DNA of 64,000 nt, from NCBI RefSeq assembly GCF_023159225.1, contig NC_063172.1:65911067-65975066 (forward strand). The letters run 5' to 3'. A program made the position numbers and the translations under genes. The notes below the pieces were generated by a model. It saw only the letters and a program-made list of their open reading frames with translations. It was not told where the DNA came from and did not search any database. Shown here in pieces: positions 42,296 through 53,612 of the stretch; within the stretch, counting starts at the first letter, position 1, and every line of letters begins with the position of its first letter. The DNA comes from Perognathus longimembris pacificus. Lineage: Eukaryota; Chordata; Mammalia; Rodentia; Heteromyidae.

Positions 42296-42329
42296 AGTCC
42301 AATGGCAAAGCACTTTTCTCACTTTTGTG

Positions 42330-42412
42330 AGCCTCCTCCTCCTCCTCCTCCTCCTCCTCCTCCTCCCCCTCCCCGTCCCCCCTCCCCCTCCCCCTCCCCC
42401 TCCTCCTCCTCT
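42330..42412. repeat. (CTC)n/(CCCCT)n microsatellite
   Basis: About 80 bp of cctcctcctcc followed by ccccctcccc, beside an antisense SINE whose tail it probably replaced. Confidence 0.95.
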
Positions 42413-42578
42413 CCTGAGCACTGTCCCTGGCTTCTTTTTGCGCAAGGCTGGCACTCTGCCACTTGAGCCACAGCGCCACTTCCGGCTTTTTTTCTATATA
42501 TGTGGTGCTGGGGAATTGAACCCAGGGCTTCATATATACAAGGGGAACACTTGACCACTAAGCCATATTCCCAGCTCC
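42413..42578 (-). mobile_element. Dimeric ID-like SINE, antisense, end replaced by CTC tract
   Basis: ctgagcactgtccctggctt, gccacttgagccacagcgcc, ctatatatgtggtgctgggg, accactaagccatattccca. Confidence 0.9.
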
Positions 42579-42934
42579 TGGGTTCAATTTCTAGTATATT
42601 AAAAAAAGGGAGGGGGAAGTCAAATAAGAACATATCTCTAGATATATAAGTTGACAAAAGCATACCTGATTTAAGTGTTAGTGAGATATTCTAGAGAGAT
42701 GGGGTGACAATGAGAACAGAGAGACTAAACAATGGCCTAGGAAACGAGTAAACGCTATGGCGTCAATTACTAAGTGGTAAGTGGTCCCATGTGGCTAGTA
42801 GCTATCCTACTACACAGTCTAGGTCTGTTATCCTCATTTTCTGGATTTCACTTAATCTGAAAAAAAAAATATGTTAGAGACAAAGCAAGATGCCATATTC
42901 ATATTCATTGTTTTCTCACATGTAAAGGGATCTC

Positions 42935-43179
42935 TTGACCCCACATTTTGTTTTGTTTTGTTTTGTTTTTTTGCCAGTCCTGGGGCTTGGACTCAGGGCC
43001 TGAGCACTGTTCCTGGCTTCTTTTTGCTCAAGGCTAGCACTCTACCACTTGAGCCACAGCGCCGCTTCTGGCCGTTTTTCTGTATATGTGGTGCTGGGGA
43101 ATCGAACCCAGGGCCTCATGTATCCGAGGCAGGCGCTCTTGCCACTAGGCCATATCCCCAGCCCTTGACCCCACATTTT
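42935..43179 (-). mobile_element. Dimeric ID-like SINE, antisense, with perfect target duplication
   Basis: The SINE body (gttttgttttg tail to gccactaggccatatcccca) lies between perfect copies of ttgaccccacatttt (42935-42949 and 43165-43179). Confidence 0.96.
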
Positions 43180-43587
43180 CAATTCCACAAAGCAGGCTGG
43201 GAGAAGGTGAGAATGGTGGGAGGGCCGGGCTGCTTTCTGCTCTGCAGGGAGCCAGCAGCGCGGTGGCGGTGGAGGCGGCTGCGCAGCGGCTCTGGGGCTT
43301 CCTGGGGTTTGCTCTTCACACGCGCACGAAGACAAACTGTGTGCAGACGGAGGACATCAGGACAGGCTGCAGAGACGACCGGGAGATGATGCCGCGCAAG
43401 GAGCGTCGCTCTGCCTGCCCACACCCGGCGTCCCAAACCCTGCGTGCTCCACGTGCTGTCCACCCCGGCTGCCCCCACGGCCCCGGGGTCCCCGCTCCCC
43501 CATTGCTTTCTGTGCCGTTTTAGTCTTTCCACTCATTTGAAATGAGATGTGTCCATCGCGTGTAGCCCTGCATGGAGAAGCAGGCGC
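43180..43587. other. GC-rich unique sequence
   Basis: About 400 bp with CpG-rich part (gcggtggcggtggaggcggc). No gene supported. Confidence 0.35.
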
Positions 43588-44344
43588 TCGCGTGGGTGCG
43601 TGCGTGTCTGTGGGTGAGTCCATGTCCTCCTCTCTGCTCGCGTGCGTGCGTGTGTGCGTGTCTGTGGGTGAGTCCGTGTCCTCCTCTCTGCTCGCGTGGG
43701 TGCGTGCGTGTCTGTGGGTGAGTCCATGTCCTCCTCTCTGCTCGCGTGGGTGCGTGCGTGTCTGTGGGTGAGTCCATGTCCTCCTCTCTGCTCGCGTGCG
43801 TGCGTGCGTGTCTGTGGGTGAGTCCATGTCCTCCTCTCTGCTCGCGTGTGTGCGTGTCTGTGGGTGAGTCCATGTCCTCCTCTCTGCTCGCGTGCGTGCG
43901 TGTCTGTGGGTGAGTCCATGTCCTCCTCTCTGCTCGCGTGCATGCGTGCGTGTCTGTGGGTGAGTCCATGTCCTCCTCTCTGCTCGCGTGCGTGCGTGTC
44001 TGTGGGTGAGTCCATGTCCTCCTCTCTGCTCGCGTGCGTGCGTGTCTGTGGATGTCCATGTCCTCCTCTCTGCTCGCGTGCGTGCGTGTCTGTGGGTGAG
44101 TCCATGTCCTCCTCTCTGCTCGCGTGCGTGCGTGTCTGTGGGTGAGTCCATGTCCTCCTCTCTGCCCGCGTGCGTGCGTGCGTGTCTGTGGGTGAGTCCA
44201 TGTCCTCCTCTCTGCTCGCGTGCGTGCGTGTCTGTGGGTGAGTCCATGTCCTCCTCTCTGCTCGCGTGCGTGCGTGTCTGTGGGTGAGTCCATGTCCTCC
44301 TCTCTGCTCGCGTGCGTGCGTGTCTGTGGATGTCCGTGTCCTTC
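43588..44344. repeat. 46-54-bp minisatellite (GTGCGTGTCTGTGGGTGAGTCC type)
   Basis: About 15 units: tctgtgggtgagtccatgtc, ctcctctctgctcgcgtgcg, tgcgtg. Length varies mostly by the number of tgcg steps (46, 50, 54 bp). Two units lack gggtgagt and read tctgtggatgtcc (about 44047 and 44325). The 341-codon frame on the minus strand is a repeat product. Confidence 0.95.
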
Positions 44345-44820
44345 ACTCCGCTGCCCCTGCCTCTCTTTAGTGTCCAAACCAAATTCAGCTAAGAAAGAGC
44401 AGAGGTGTTGTTAGCAAACCAAATATTAATTGCAAAGTCACAACGGACGATCAGTGCAGCTCAAGATCCAGCTTGGAGGACTTGGGGTTCACACTCTCAG
44501 GGCTTGGGTGGGTTCTCAGAAAGGCGGCAGCATTCCCAAGGAAGCCCTTTGGGGGGGGGTGTGGCGTTGCCTGTGGCTTTCCCTCGGTCCTGTCCTCTGG
44601 GGGGACCTTGCACAAAGCTGACCGCCCCCTCGCCCCCCCCCCCACCATTCCCAGCCCAAGAGGAATTCTAGGACAGCAGTCACAGTGAGTTTCAGGAATT
44701 GAATGAAGATCTGCGTGGATGAAGGTCTAATTTTCTTTGGTAATAAAATCATCTAAAAAAATAACCTTCGTGTGAAAGCCGTCTTTGTGTATGCGTGTGC
44801 GCATGCATGTGTGCGCACGC
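44345..44820. other. Sequence without recognised feature
   Basis: About 475 bp including poly-C near 44635. No gene. Confidence 0.3.
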
Positions 44821-44821
44821 A

Positions 44822-45057
44822 CGCTGGCCCCAGGCCTTGAATTTACGGTCTGGACACTGGTCCCTTCGTTTTTTGGCTCAAGGCCATCATTGTACCACTT
44901 GAGCCACAGTTCCACTTGCAGATTTCTGGTGTTCTTTTTTTTGAAGATAGGAGTCTCATAGACTTTTCTGCCTGGCTGGCTTCGAACCATGGTCCTTGGA
45001 TCTCAGCCTCTTGAGTAGCTAGGATTACAGGCACAATCCACTGGCACCCAGCCTTTT
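44822..45057 (-). mobile_element. Composite B1/ID-like SINE, antisense
   Basis: ccttgaatttacggtctgga, accacttgagccacagttcc, gaagataggagtctcataga, ttgagtagctaggattacag. Confidence 0.9.
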
Positions 45058-45150
45058 GGGGCTTCTTTTTGTCTAAAACTTGGACTTGAACTTGTACTTG
45101 ATGCTCTCCTGCATTGGCAGGCATCCTATCACCTGAGCCAGGCCTCCCCC
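45058..45150 (-). mobile_element. ID-like unit fragment, antisense
   Basis: cttggacttgaacttgtact, gatgctctcctgcattggca and tcacctgagccaggcc. Confidence 0.5.
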
Positions 45151-46085
45151 CGCCCCCCTTTTTATTTTTTTGCTTCTTACAGGCTTCTTTTTAACATATG
45201 GATCAAAGGTGTTTATGTGAAACAGTGACTATGAAAGGCCCTGTGACTCCCAGACTCGGTGTAATGCCACAACTTCCTACTCCTAGGAACAGAAACCACG
45301 CAGTGTAGGCAGAGGGGAAAGCTAGTTGGAGCCAAGCCGGGTACATGGCGGAGGGGGCCTCATAACTTTGGGTGCTGTGACCCCCACCATGTCACTGTCA
45401 TTCACAGACTCTTCCCTTGGAATAAACGCCCTCCACCACAGTAGATCAGAGTCAACCACCTTCCCAGTGACACAGAATTTCAGAATGCTCAAAACCACTG
45501 GTAGGTGTCCATACCAGAATATCAGAATCTGACTTCTTGCTTGCTTTTAATCAGAATTGATTAAAAGTCTGGGTGCTCCAAGTGACCACCGTGATGACAG
45601 CTTATTTGAACGTCGCTACGGTCTTCCTGCCAAGATGTCTATCCGCTAGTCACCTTCAGGCAGAAACAAACAACAGGCATGGCAAGTGCCAGCTTCAGTC
45701 CAGCAGGGTGAGTCACAGTCCTGGCTAGTGAAATTTACAAGGTTAAGAAAAGCATTGAGTCATTCTGGGGTCTTAATCTTTACAGAAGTTTCCTGATGAG
45801 TTTGTATAAATACATACTCATGGATTTCTCAACCAGAAGTTTTGATAGGTTAAGATAGCACATTAAAAAATAAAACACTAACTTGAGATTTCCATGGCAG
45901 AAACCAGACCGGCCCTGAATCCTTAGCTTTAGCCACTTTGACCTTCGCCTCATTCCCCCAGGCTCCATGCTTTCCAGTCGGAGAAATCAAATTTCAAGAC
46001 ACCTTCCTTACATATTTAGATCCGTTGTTGAATATATACCTACAATTTACAGCCAACCTGATTCTAGAATTTCTTAAGCAAGACT
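45151..46085. other. Sequence without recognised feature
   Basis: About 930 bp, no repeat family or gene recognised. Confidence 0.3.
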
Positions 46086-46312
46086 GCACTAAGGCCAGGC
46101 TCACACCGCTAGACCTGGCTACTCAGGAAGCTGAGATCTGAGGATCAAGGTTCTAAGCCAGCCCAGGCAGGAAAGTCCATGAGACTCATTTCCAATTCAC
46201 CAGGAAAACACTATACGTAGAGCTATGGCTCAAGTGGTGGAGTTCCAGACTTGAGCAGAAAAGCTGAGGGCCCTGAGTTCAAGCCCAGGACTAGCACCAA
46301 AAGAAAAAGAAA
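46086..46312 (+). mobile_element. Composite B1/ID-like SINE
   Basis: gctactcaggaagctgagat, ccagcccaggcaggaaagtc, ctcaagtggtggagttccag and gagttcaagcccaggactag. Confidence 0.9.
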
Positions 46313-46424
46313 AGTCTGAGAAGCAGACACGAGGCCGATTTAAGTTAGGAAGACAAGGTGTGACGCTTCCCATTGCGCACTGTGAGTGGCCGAGCTCAGC
46401 TCAGTCTTTGTTTCGCCTGTACTC

Positions 46425-46512
46425 TGCTTCCTCCCTCCAACCTCATTTCTTAAATGAGAAGTCGGAAGCTCAGAGAGGACCAATAGCGTGCTCAACGATG
46501 CAGAGGCCACGT
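46425..46512 (+). mobile_element. MIR-like fragment
   Basis: cctcatttcttaaatgagaa, gtcggaagctcagagaggac and gtgctcaacgatgcagag fit the middle of a MIR. Confidence 0.45.
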
Positions 46513-47049
46513 GTGTGAGCGTGTGTGTGCACACGTGCGTGCGCTCTGTTCCCACACCAGTCCCCTCTCCCCCAGCTGCAGTGAGTCTCACACACTAGAC
46601 AAGTGAGCGTGAAATCACTTGTCTTTGGATTTCAAGAAGGAGCAAAAGCAAAAGTCTTTCGAAAGGGCTTTGGCTTGGTGGTTACAGGAGTCTGACCCGC
46701 ATGGACCCCCCCCCCCCCACCTTGAGAAAGGAAATAATTCAGCTATTTGTGGTTCAGGAATGCTGCCCCACCCTGGATGTCTGAGCTACCAAACTGGCAA
46801 GCTCTGGACTTCCTGTGCCTCCATCGGAGGCCTCAGCAGAGCAAGGACAGGAAAGCAGGGCAATTCCGGGAGAACCGAGACTGCCATGGAAGTCTTGATT
46901 CAGGGCTGAATGACTCATGCCACTGACAGCCATCCGGCCAGCCTGCCAGCCTCAGCGAGAAGCCGTGCGTCATCACCGCAGGCCCAGGGCTTCTAGAACG
47001 CCGGCTTGCAGCAGATGGCTCCGTGCTGGGCCCCCAGTCTGCAGGCAGA
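46513..47049. other. Sequence without recognised feature
   Basis: About 540 bp with a poly-C run near 46710. No gene. Confidence 0.3.
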
Positions 47050-47220
47050 AATTTCAGGAAGCCCTGGGGCAAGTGACTGAACTTTTCTGATCCTTGGTAT
47101 GTTCATAGGAAATAGGAAAATGATAACGCCCACCACATGGAGAAGTTGAGAAGCATAAATAAGACAAAGGAGGCATGAAATTGGCATACAGTGGGTGCTA
47201 GACAGATATAAATTCCTTCG
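47050..47220 (+). mobile_element. MIR-type ancient SINE
   Basis: gggcaagtgactgaactttt, ggaaataggaaaatgataac and acagtgggtgctagacagat follow the MIR order. Confidence 0.6.
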
Positions 47221-47439
47221 GTATTGGCAGGAGAAGGGGAAAGGCTCTGGAATGCTCAGTAGCCAGCAAAAGGAGTTTCCTGCAGACTTCATTCACGGTG
47301 GGTTGAGTCCCCTGGGTGCTGAAGACACAGGGAGAAGGCGGGTGGGGCTGAGGTAGAGCTCTGGTGACAGGGCAAGGGACATGCAGATAGATACACAGCG
47401 AGCTGAGGCAGGGCTCCATGCTGCCTACGACATTAGAGT

Positions 47440-48135
47440 CCCAGAGAAGGCTGCCATCGTTGAATGGATCAAGCAAAGGTCCATATCCACAATGGAATGC
47501 TATGCTTCCTTCAGAAAGAATGGCATCGCCCCATCGGTAAGGAGATGGAAAGACTTGGGAAAAATTCATATTAAATGAAGTAAGTCAGACCCAAAGAAAC
47601 AGTCCACGGTTTCTCTCATTTGTAAGTAATAATCAGTATATGCCGAGGATGGTCTCAGCAGAGGGCCACACAGCTCCCTAGCTACGTACATACGATCACA
47701 TAGGATGATGCTAAGCGAAATGAACAGATGCAAACAGGAGGTTTTCCATTGTGGTTCTTCTTTTTAATATACTATGTGAAATTATTTCTTTTTTTCTTTT
47801 GTTTTTCTTTCCTATGGTTTATCCCCTGTTGTCACTGTATTTGGTTTTGGTACCCTGGGTATTGTATATTTGTTTATCTGAATTAGGCAAGGAAAGGGAA
47901 ACGTCAAAAGGGTGAGACAAAGGCCAAAGGGTGAAGCAAGGCAACAGTGAAATTCACCAGGCAATACGGTGGAAATTAACATACAACTTGGAGGGACTGG
48001 GAGGAGGGAAAGTGGGAGAAAAATGAGGGAGGGGGTAACGAGTTTAACAAGAAATGTACTCACGGCCTTATGTATGTAACTGTAATGCCTCTGTACATCA
48101 CTTTGACAATAAAATTAAATTAAAAAGAGAAAAAA
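47440..48135 (+). mobile_element. LINE-1 3' end (5'-truncated)
   Basis: atccacaatggaatgctatg, ccatcggtaaggagatggaa, gaagtaagtcagacccaaag, ctaagcgaaatgaacagatg and the tail ctctgtacatcactttgaca with AATAAA. Only the last few ORF2 codons and the 3' UTR are present. Confidence 0.92.
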
Positions 48136-49260
48136 CAAGATGTGATGGAAATTCAAAATGAGAGAGCTTGTTTAAGAAAGTTACTGTACACGATGTGAAA
48201 ATTATTTATAGAATCTTTGCTTCTGGAGGTCTGGTGTGTAGAACCAGAGCAAAGGTCCCACCTGGCGCTTGTTAGAAACGCAGAATTACAGCCTCCACCC
48301 AAACCGATTGGAGAACGGAGGCCTGCGTATTCAAGAAGGCCTTTTTCTGGTGTGTATTCATGTTTGGGAGCTGAGATCCTAAAGCTGGCTTTAAACATGG
48401 TTTAAAAAGAAAGTAAACCATTAGCAGAAAGTGATCAAAGCCAAATTCTCAGTATTGTGGGATTAGCCAAACCACAACCTAATCTTCCCAAATTAGTACT
48501 TCTTTTCTTTAAATGCATCTTGTATTCCACTTCTTCCATTATTCCATCTGACAGGGATGCAGGTGTGTGGGGCTGAAAGATGAAAAGAGAAGGGGAGAAA
48601 TGGCTTCTCCCTGGGAGGCCACGGGGCTGATAGGCGCTCAGAAGATTCGGTTCTTGGAAATGAAGCCCCGGTGCTTTGAGGCGGTCAGGCATCGCTTGCT
48701 CTTAGATCTCCATGTCATCGGCCTTGCAGCCGTCCTGCTGGGCTCCTCCTCAGACCTGGCACACACATGTGGCGACAGCTTCATTTCCTACATCAGTTCA
48801 AGACGTCTCTGGGTCCTTTCTAAGGTCGTGGCATGAGCTAAGTGCGCACAGGTTCCTAAACGCTGGTTGGGAGGGAGCGGGAGAGGGTGAGCGTTGTAAG
48901 ACCTGTGGCCTGCTTGTATTCCCAGTGGAAGACATCGTCATTGTCCTTTCCTCTCATGTCTTTCCAGCCCACGACTCCCCATCCTGCCAGCCGTGAAGCC
49001 AAAAGATGCTCAGCACCTCAACCTATTATGGGCTAGGTATGCCCGAGTCCAGTCTCCATTTGGGCCTCGTCTAAGGGCAGAAAGTAGCCCAACCCCCGTT
49101 CCCAGAGCACAGGGAGTGCTGTGACCATACGCACTAAAGCCACTGGTTTATCCAGTTGGGGTTTCTATAATTACCACCGATCACACCCCTGACCCCAAAG
49201 AGGATGATTAGACCAGGAATATCATTGGACAGTAAGCTCATCTCACCTGTACTTTTTTTT
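48136..49260. other. Sequence without recognised feature
   Basis: About 1.1 kb, no supported gene; a T run ends it at about 49252-49265. Confidence 0.3.
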
Positions 49261-49270
49261 TTTTTACGTT

Positions 49271-49861
49271 TTGTATACTTCCTTAATTTTTTTAATTATC
49301 TTTAAGCAAGCGGTACTGTTTCTTGCTATGAGCTGTTGTTCTAAGAGGAAAATTTGTACAGCCATTGTAAAACTATACCAAAATATGGAAGGTGGGGAAA
49401 TAACCTCAGACACCTGTGTCCGCACGGTTCTTCTGTCCCCAGGAAAGGCCAGCGGGCCCGTGGTCGTGGAGGGGACCTTCAGAGACCCCGGCCGCAGCAG
49501 TGTCCAGCCTGGACAGCACACCCCATCTTCACGCCCACCTGGTATTTGGAGGGCCAGTGTTCACCCAGAAATGCCATGCGCTCGGAAACCTTTAGAAGCC
49601 TTCAGAAGAGGATTTGAAGTTAAAGAAACGCAACTTATTCCACTTGGCCTAGACCAAAGTACGAGAGAGTGGTGTGAAATCACTTCCTCAACAGGAAGGA
49701 CGTGCGACACCCTCGCTCGTGCTTCGTGTTCGTGCTTCGCAGTGGAGGGGAGAAGGAGTTCCACCCTGTTTCTTGTAATCCCGTGGAGAATCGCTGTGGG
49801 GGAGGTAAGGTCCTTCCTGATGAGGGAATCAGGCTTAGCTCTGCTCCGAAGGAGAAATTAG
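49271..49861 (+). other. 196-codon open stretch, probably not coding
   Basis: The frame has no ATG at its beginning; the first internal ATG (about 49328) leaves 177 codons. An AG after cttctgtccccag at about 49442 is a possible acceptor. Composition changes along the frame and I recognise no domain. Confidence 0.15.
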
Positions 49862-50261
49862 GACGCCTCCATCTCCACGGGGTGGCCACAGATTTTCCCA
49901 CGTCAAGATATCCCCTAAGACCTTCATTTAAACCTAAAGGAGAAAAGAGATGCCATTAACTAAGGCATCAGAGCACATTAAAGGGTTAAATGTGGCTGTC
50001 AGTAGCAGGCATCAGCATCTGGAAGCCCAGACAAAGGGACTGAGATCAGCTTTGGGTCACATAGCAAGACACTATCTCAAAAATATAAAAATTGAAAAAG
50101 ATAAAACAAGAGGTAATTGGCAGATACATCTCTCTCTCTTCGTCATTTGTGCGAGAAGATAGGCTTGAGGACCCAGAGCTTGTTTCCAGAATAGTCCCCA
50201 TCTCTCTGAATCCAGAGCCTTCCTTCTAAAGTAATGAGGCAGCCTCGTGTCGGAGCAACAC

Positions 50262-50462
50262 GAAGCCGGGCACGGGTAGCTCATGCCTAGCTCCTGAGGA
50301 CAGAGGACCGGAGCCAGCCAGGGCAGGAAAGTCCCCAGGAGGCTCTAGTCCCCAACTTACCACTCAAAAACTGCAAGTGGTGCTGTGGCTCAAGTGGTAG
50401 AACATAGCTTTGAGAACAAAGAGGGTCAGGGACAGCACCCAGGCCCCACAACTGACAACAAA
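50262..50462 (+). mobile_element. Composite B1/ID-like SINE
   Basis: ccgggcacgggtagctcatg, gagccagccagggcaggaaa, ctgtggctcaagtggtagaa and gggacagcacccaggcccc. Its 3' end changes to acaacaaacacac. Confidence 0.85.
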
Positions 50463-50795
50463 CACACAAACACTGGAGTCAAAGGGAAGGCAACCACAAA
50501 TCTGGTTATTCCGTTGTGTGGCCAGCCAGCCTTCCGAGGGAGCATGAGCCCCAGACAGGACAAAGGCCATCTTTCCTCCTAATACATAGCACCATCCAAT
50601 TGTAGTAATGCACTCCACAAAGCAAAGTTCTCCTTTAGAAGTCACATTAACAAAACAACAGGAGTTAATTTTAACACTTTTAATTAGCATTCCAGCAGGC
50701 AATCAAAATAGGAGATGCTCAACATTCTTTCTGTGGGTACAACTTAGGACTAAACCTCTGTCTCTTAGCTTTATGTATTTATGTATTTATTTATT

Positions 50796-51027
50796 TAGTG
50801 TCAGTCCTGGGGCTTGAACTCAGGGCCTTGGCACCATCCCTGAACTCTGGCACTCAAGACTAGTGCTCCACCATGTGAGCCACTTTTCTGCCTCCCCCTT
50901 TCTGGTGACTGATTAGAGATCAGTCTCCCAGACTTTCCTGCCCGGACTGGCTTCTCCGTACAGTCTTCAGATTCTCAGCCTCCTGAGTAGCTAGACTTAC
51001 AGAAGAGAACCAGTGATGCCTGGCATT
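50796..51027 (-). mobile_element. Composite B1/ID-like SINE, antisense
   Basis: gtcagtcctggggcttgaac, tcagggccttggcaccatcc, tgattagagatcagtctccc, cctcctgagtagctagactt. Confidence 0.9.
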
Positions 51028-51227
51028 CATATTTTTTTGCATGGCATCTTGGAAATCTGACTTGTGTTCTGATCTAGAGGACACACCACGGAAAACTAGC
51101 CATAGCTCAAGGGATGAGTTGTCACGGGCAGTTATTAGTCACTCTATCCAGTCTCTCCGAGTTTCCTCTCCGAGGAAAAGACAAGTGAAAAGAAAGCCTA
51201 AGGAGACCCGGTGGCCTGGCGTGACAG

Positions 51228-51247
51228 CGGGGGGGGGGGGGGGGGGA
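51228..51247. repeat. Poly(G) run
   Basis: About 18 uninterrupted G before aagagag. Confidence 0.97.
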
Positions 51248-51616
51248 AGAGAGTGGGTCGTCCTCTGAAAAGAAGCCACCGCAGAAGCTGGAAAGACCGC
51301 CATTGTCACCACTGCCACCATGTCATGTCTCCCTAAGGGATACGGCGTGCCTTTTCAAGAGCGGGGCCTGAGGATAGAGTCTTCTTGTCTCCTGATGGCT
51401 AGTGAGCGCAGGGGGAACTGCAGAAAGGAAGAGCGCCGAGGGTGGGAGACGAAGGGCGGGTCCAAGGTCCCATGGGAGGGTGTGGCGTCCAGTCCCGGGT
51501 GCCAGGACGCAGGCCCTGGAACGCTAAGGGCATCGCTCCCGCTCGCCGTCTCTTCCCGCACACATTCCACGCTTTCCGAAGAGCAGAGCTGTGCCACCCA
51601 AACGATGAGGGACACC

Positions 51617-51905
51617 GGCCTGCGTGTTCCCAGGGCCTGCGTGTGTCCCCAGGACCTGCGTGTGTCCCCAGGGCCTGCGCGTGTTCCCAGGGCCTGCGTG
51701 TGTCCCCAGGGCCTGCGCGTGTCCCCAGGGCCTGCGTGTGTCCCCAGGGCCTGCGTGTGTCCCCAGGGCCTGCGTGTTCCCAGGACCTGCGTGTGTCCCC
51801 AGGACCTGCGTGTGTCCCCAGGACCTGCGCGTGTCCCCAGGGCCTGCGTGTGTCCCCAGGACCTGCGCGTGTCCCCAGGGCCTGCGTGTGTCCCCAGGAC
51901 CTGCT
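51617..51905. repeat. 17-19-bp minisatellite (CCTGCGTGTGTCCCCAGGG)
   Basis: About 15 units of cctgcgtgtgtccccaggg or cctgcgcgtgtccccagga; a shorter variant reads cctgcgtgttcccagg. Each unit contains ccccag|g, an acceptor-like step. Confidence 0.95.
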
Positions 51906-52155
51906 TAGAACCCGGGCCGGGAGGAGGGGCGGGGAGATCCAGGCTGGTTGGCGACGGGCAAACAAGTGAGAAGTCACTTTGGGGGTGCCCTCTGGGACCT
52001 CGTGTCTTTGTCATTCCCCTGTGGTGGCGACCCCCATCTTTGTCTGCCTGTCCTCTGCTTCATGGCCGCAGGCCTCTGCCGGCTCTCCTGTCTCTGGGCC
52101 ATGCGCATCGTGGGCTTCAGGGACGAGGCTGCTGGTGCTGGTGTCTGAGGTCAGT
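51906..52155. other. Spacer between two minisatellites
   Basis: About 250 bp of GC-rich unique sequence. The end (ctggtgctggtgtctgaggt) resembles part of the 259-bp repeat unit further right. Confidence 0.5.
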
Positions 52156-53612
52156 GTGCACGGCCCCGTGTGCACCGCCCCGTGTGCACAGCCCGTGTGC
52201 ACCGCCCCGTGTGCACAGCCCCGTGTGCACCGCCCCGTGTGCACCAACCCGTGTGCACCGCCCCGTGTGCACGGCCCCCTGTGCAGCGCCCCGTGTGCAC
52301 CGCCCCCTGTGCAGCGCCCCGTGTGCACCGCCCGTGTGCACCGCCCGTGTCACCGCCCCGTGTGCACCGCCCCCTGTGCAGCGCCCCGTGTGCACCGCCC
52401 GTGTGCACCGCCCGTGTGCACCGCCCCGTGTGCACGGCCCCCTGTGCAGCGCCCCGTGTGCACCGCCCCCTGTGCACCGCCCGTGTGCACCGCCCGTGTG
52501 CACCGCCCGTGTGCACCGCCCCCTGTGCAGCGCCCCGTGTGCACCGCCCGTGTGCACCGCCCCCTGTGCAGCGCCCCGTGTGCACCGCCCCCTGTGCAGC
52601 GCCCCGTGTGCACCGCCCGTGTGCACCGCCCCGTGTGCACCGCCCGTGTGCACCGCCCGTGTCACCGCCCCGTGTGCACCGCCCGTGTGCACCGCCCCGT
52701 GTGCACCGCCCGTGTCACCGCCCCGTGTGCACCGCCCCCTGTGCACCGCCCCGTGTGCACCGCCCCGTGTGCACCGCCCCGTGTGCACCGCCCGTGTGCA
52801 CCGCCCCGTGTGCACCGCCCGTGTCGCCCGCCCCGTGTGGCCCGCCCCGTGTGCACCGCCCGTGTGCACCGCCCCGTGTGCACCGCCCGTGTGCACCGCC
52901 CCGTGTGCACCGCCCGTGTGCACCGCCCGTGTGCACCGCCCGTGTCACCGCCCCGTGTGGCCCGCCCCGTGTGCACCGCCCGTGTCACCGCCCCGTGTGG
53001 CCCGCCCCGTGTGCACCGCCCGTGTCACCGCCCCGTGTGGCCCGCCCCGTGTGCACCGCCCGTGTCACCGCCCCGTGTGCACCGCCCCGTGTGCACCGCC
53101 CGTGTGCACCGCCCCGTGTCACCGCCCCGTGTGCACCGCCCCGTGTGCACCGCCCGTGTGCACCGCCCGTGTCACCGCCCCGTGTGCACCGCCCGTGTGC
53201 ACCGCCCGTGTCACCGCCCCGTGTGCACCGCCCGTGTCACCGCCCGTGTCACCGCCCCGTGTGCACCGCCCCGTGTGCACCGCCCCGTGTGCACGGCCCC
53301 GTGTGCACCGCCCGTGTCACCGCCCCGTGTGGCCCGCCCCGTGTGCACCGCCCCGTGTGCACCGCCCGTGTCACCGCCCCGTGTGCACCGCCCCGTGTGC
53401 ACGGCCCCGTGTGCACCGCCCCGTGTGCACCGCCCGTGTCACCGCCCCGTGTGCACCGCCCCGTGTGCACCGCCCGTGTCACCGCCCCGTGTGGCCCGCC
53501 CCGTGTGCACCGCCCGTGTGCACCGCCCGTGTCACCGCCCCGTGTGGCCCGCCCCGTGTGCACCGCCCGTGTCACCGCCCCGTGTGCACCGCCCGTGTGC
53601 ACCGCCCCGTGT
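52156..53612. repeat. 14-bp minisatellite (CCGCCCCGTGTGCA) array
   Basis: Roughly 100 units of 14 bp (ccgccccgtgtgca) mixed with 13-bp (ccgcccgtgtgca), 12-bp (ccgccccgtgtc) and substituted units (cagcgccccctgtg, ggcccgccccgtgt). Variants cluster by region (cagcgcc left, ggcccgcc right), showing local expansion. No TAA, TAG or TGA can arise on the plus strand in any frame, so plus-strand frames hundreds of codons long appear (one of 787 codons). They are not genes. Confidence 0.97.

Noticed and set aside
43357..44382. Minus-strand 341-codon frame rich in His, Thr and Arg
   Set aside because: It is confined to the 46-54-bp minisatellite and its edges.
49271..49861. Gene of 196 codons
   Set aside because: No ATG at the start, no domain, changing composition and no clear splice pair; length is within what chance can give.
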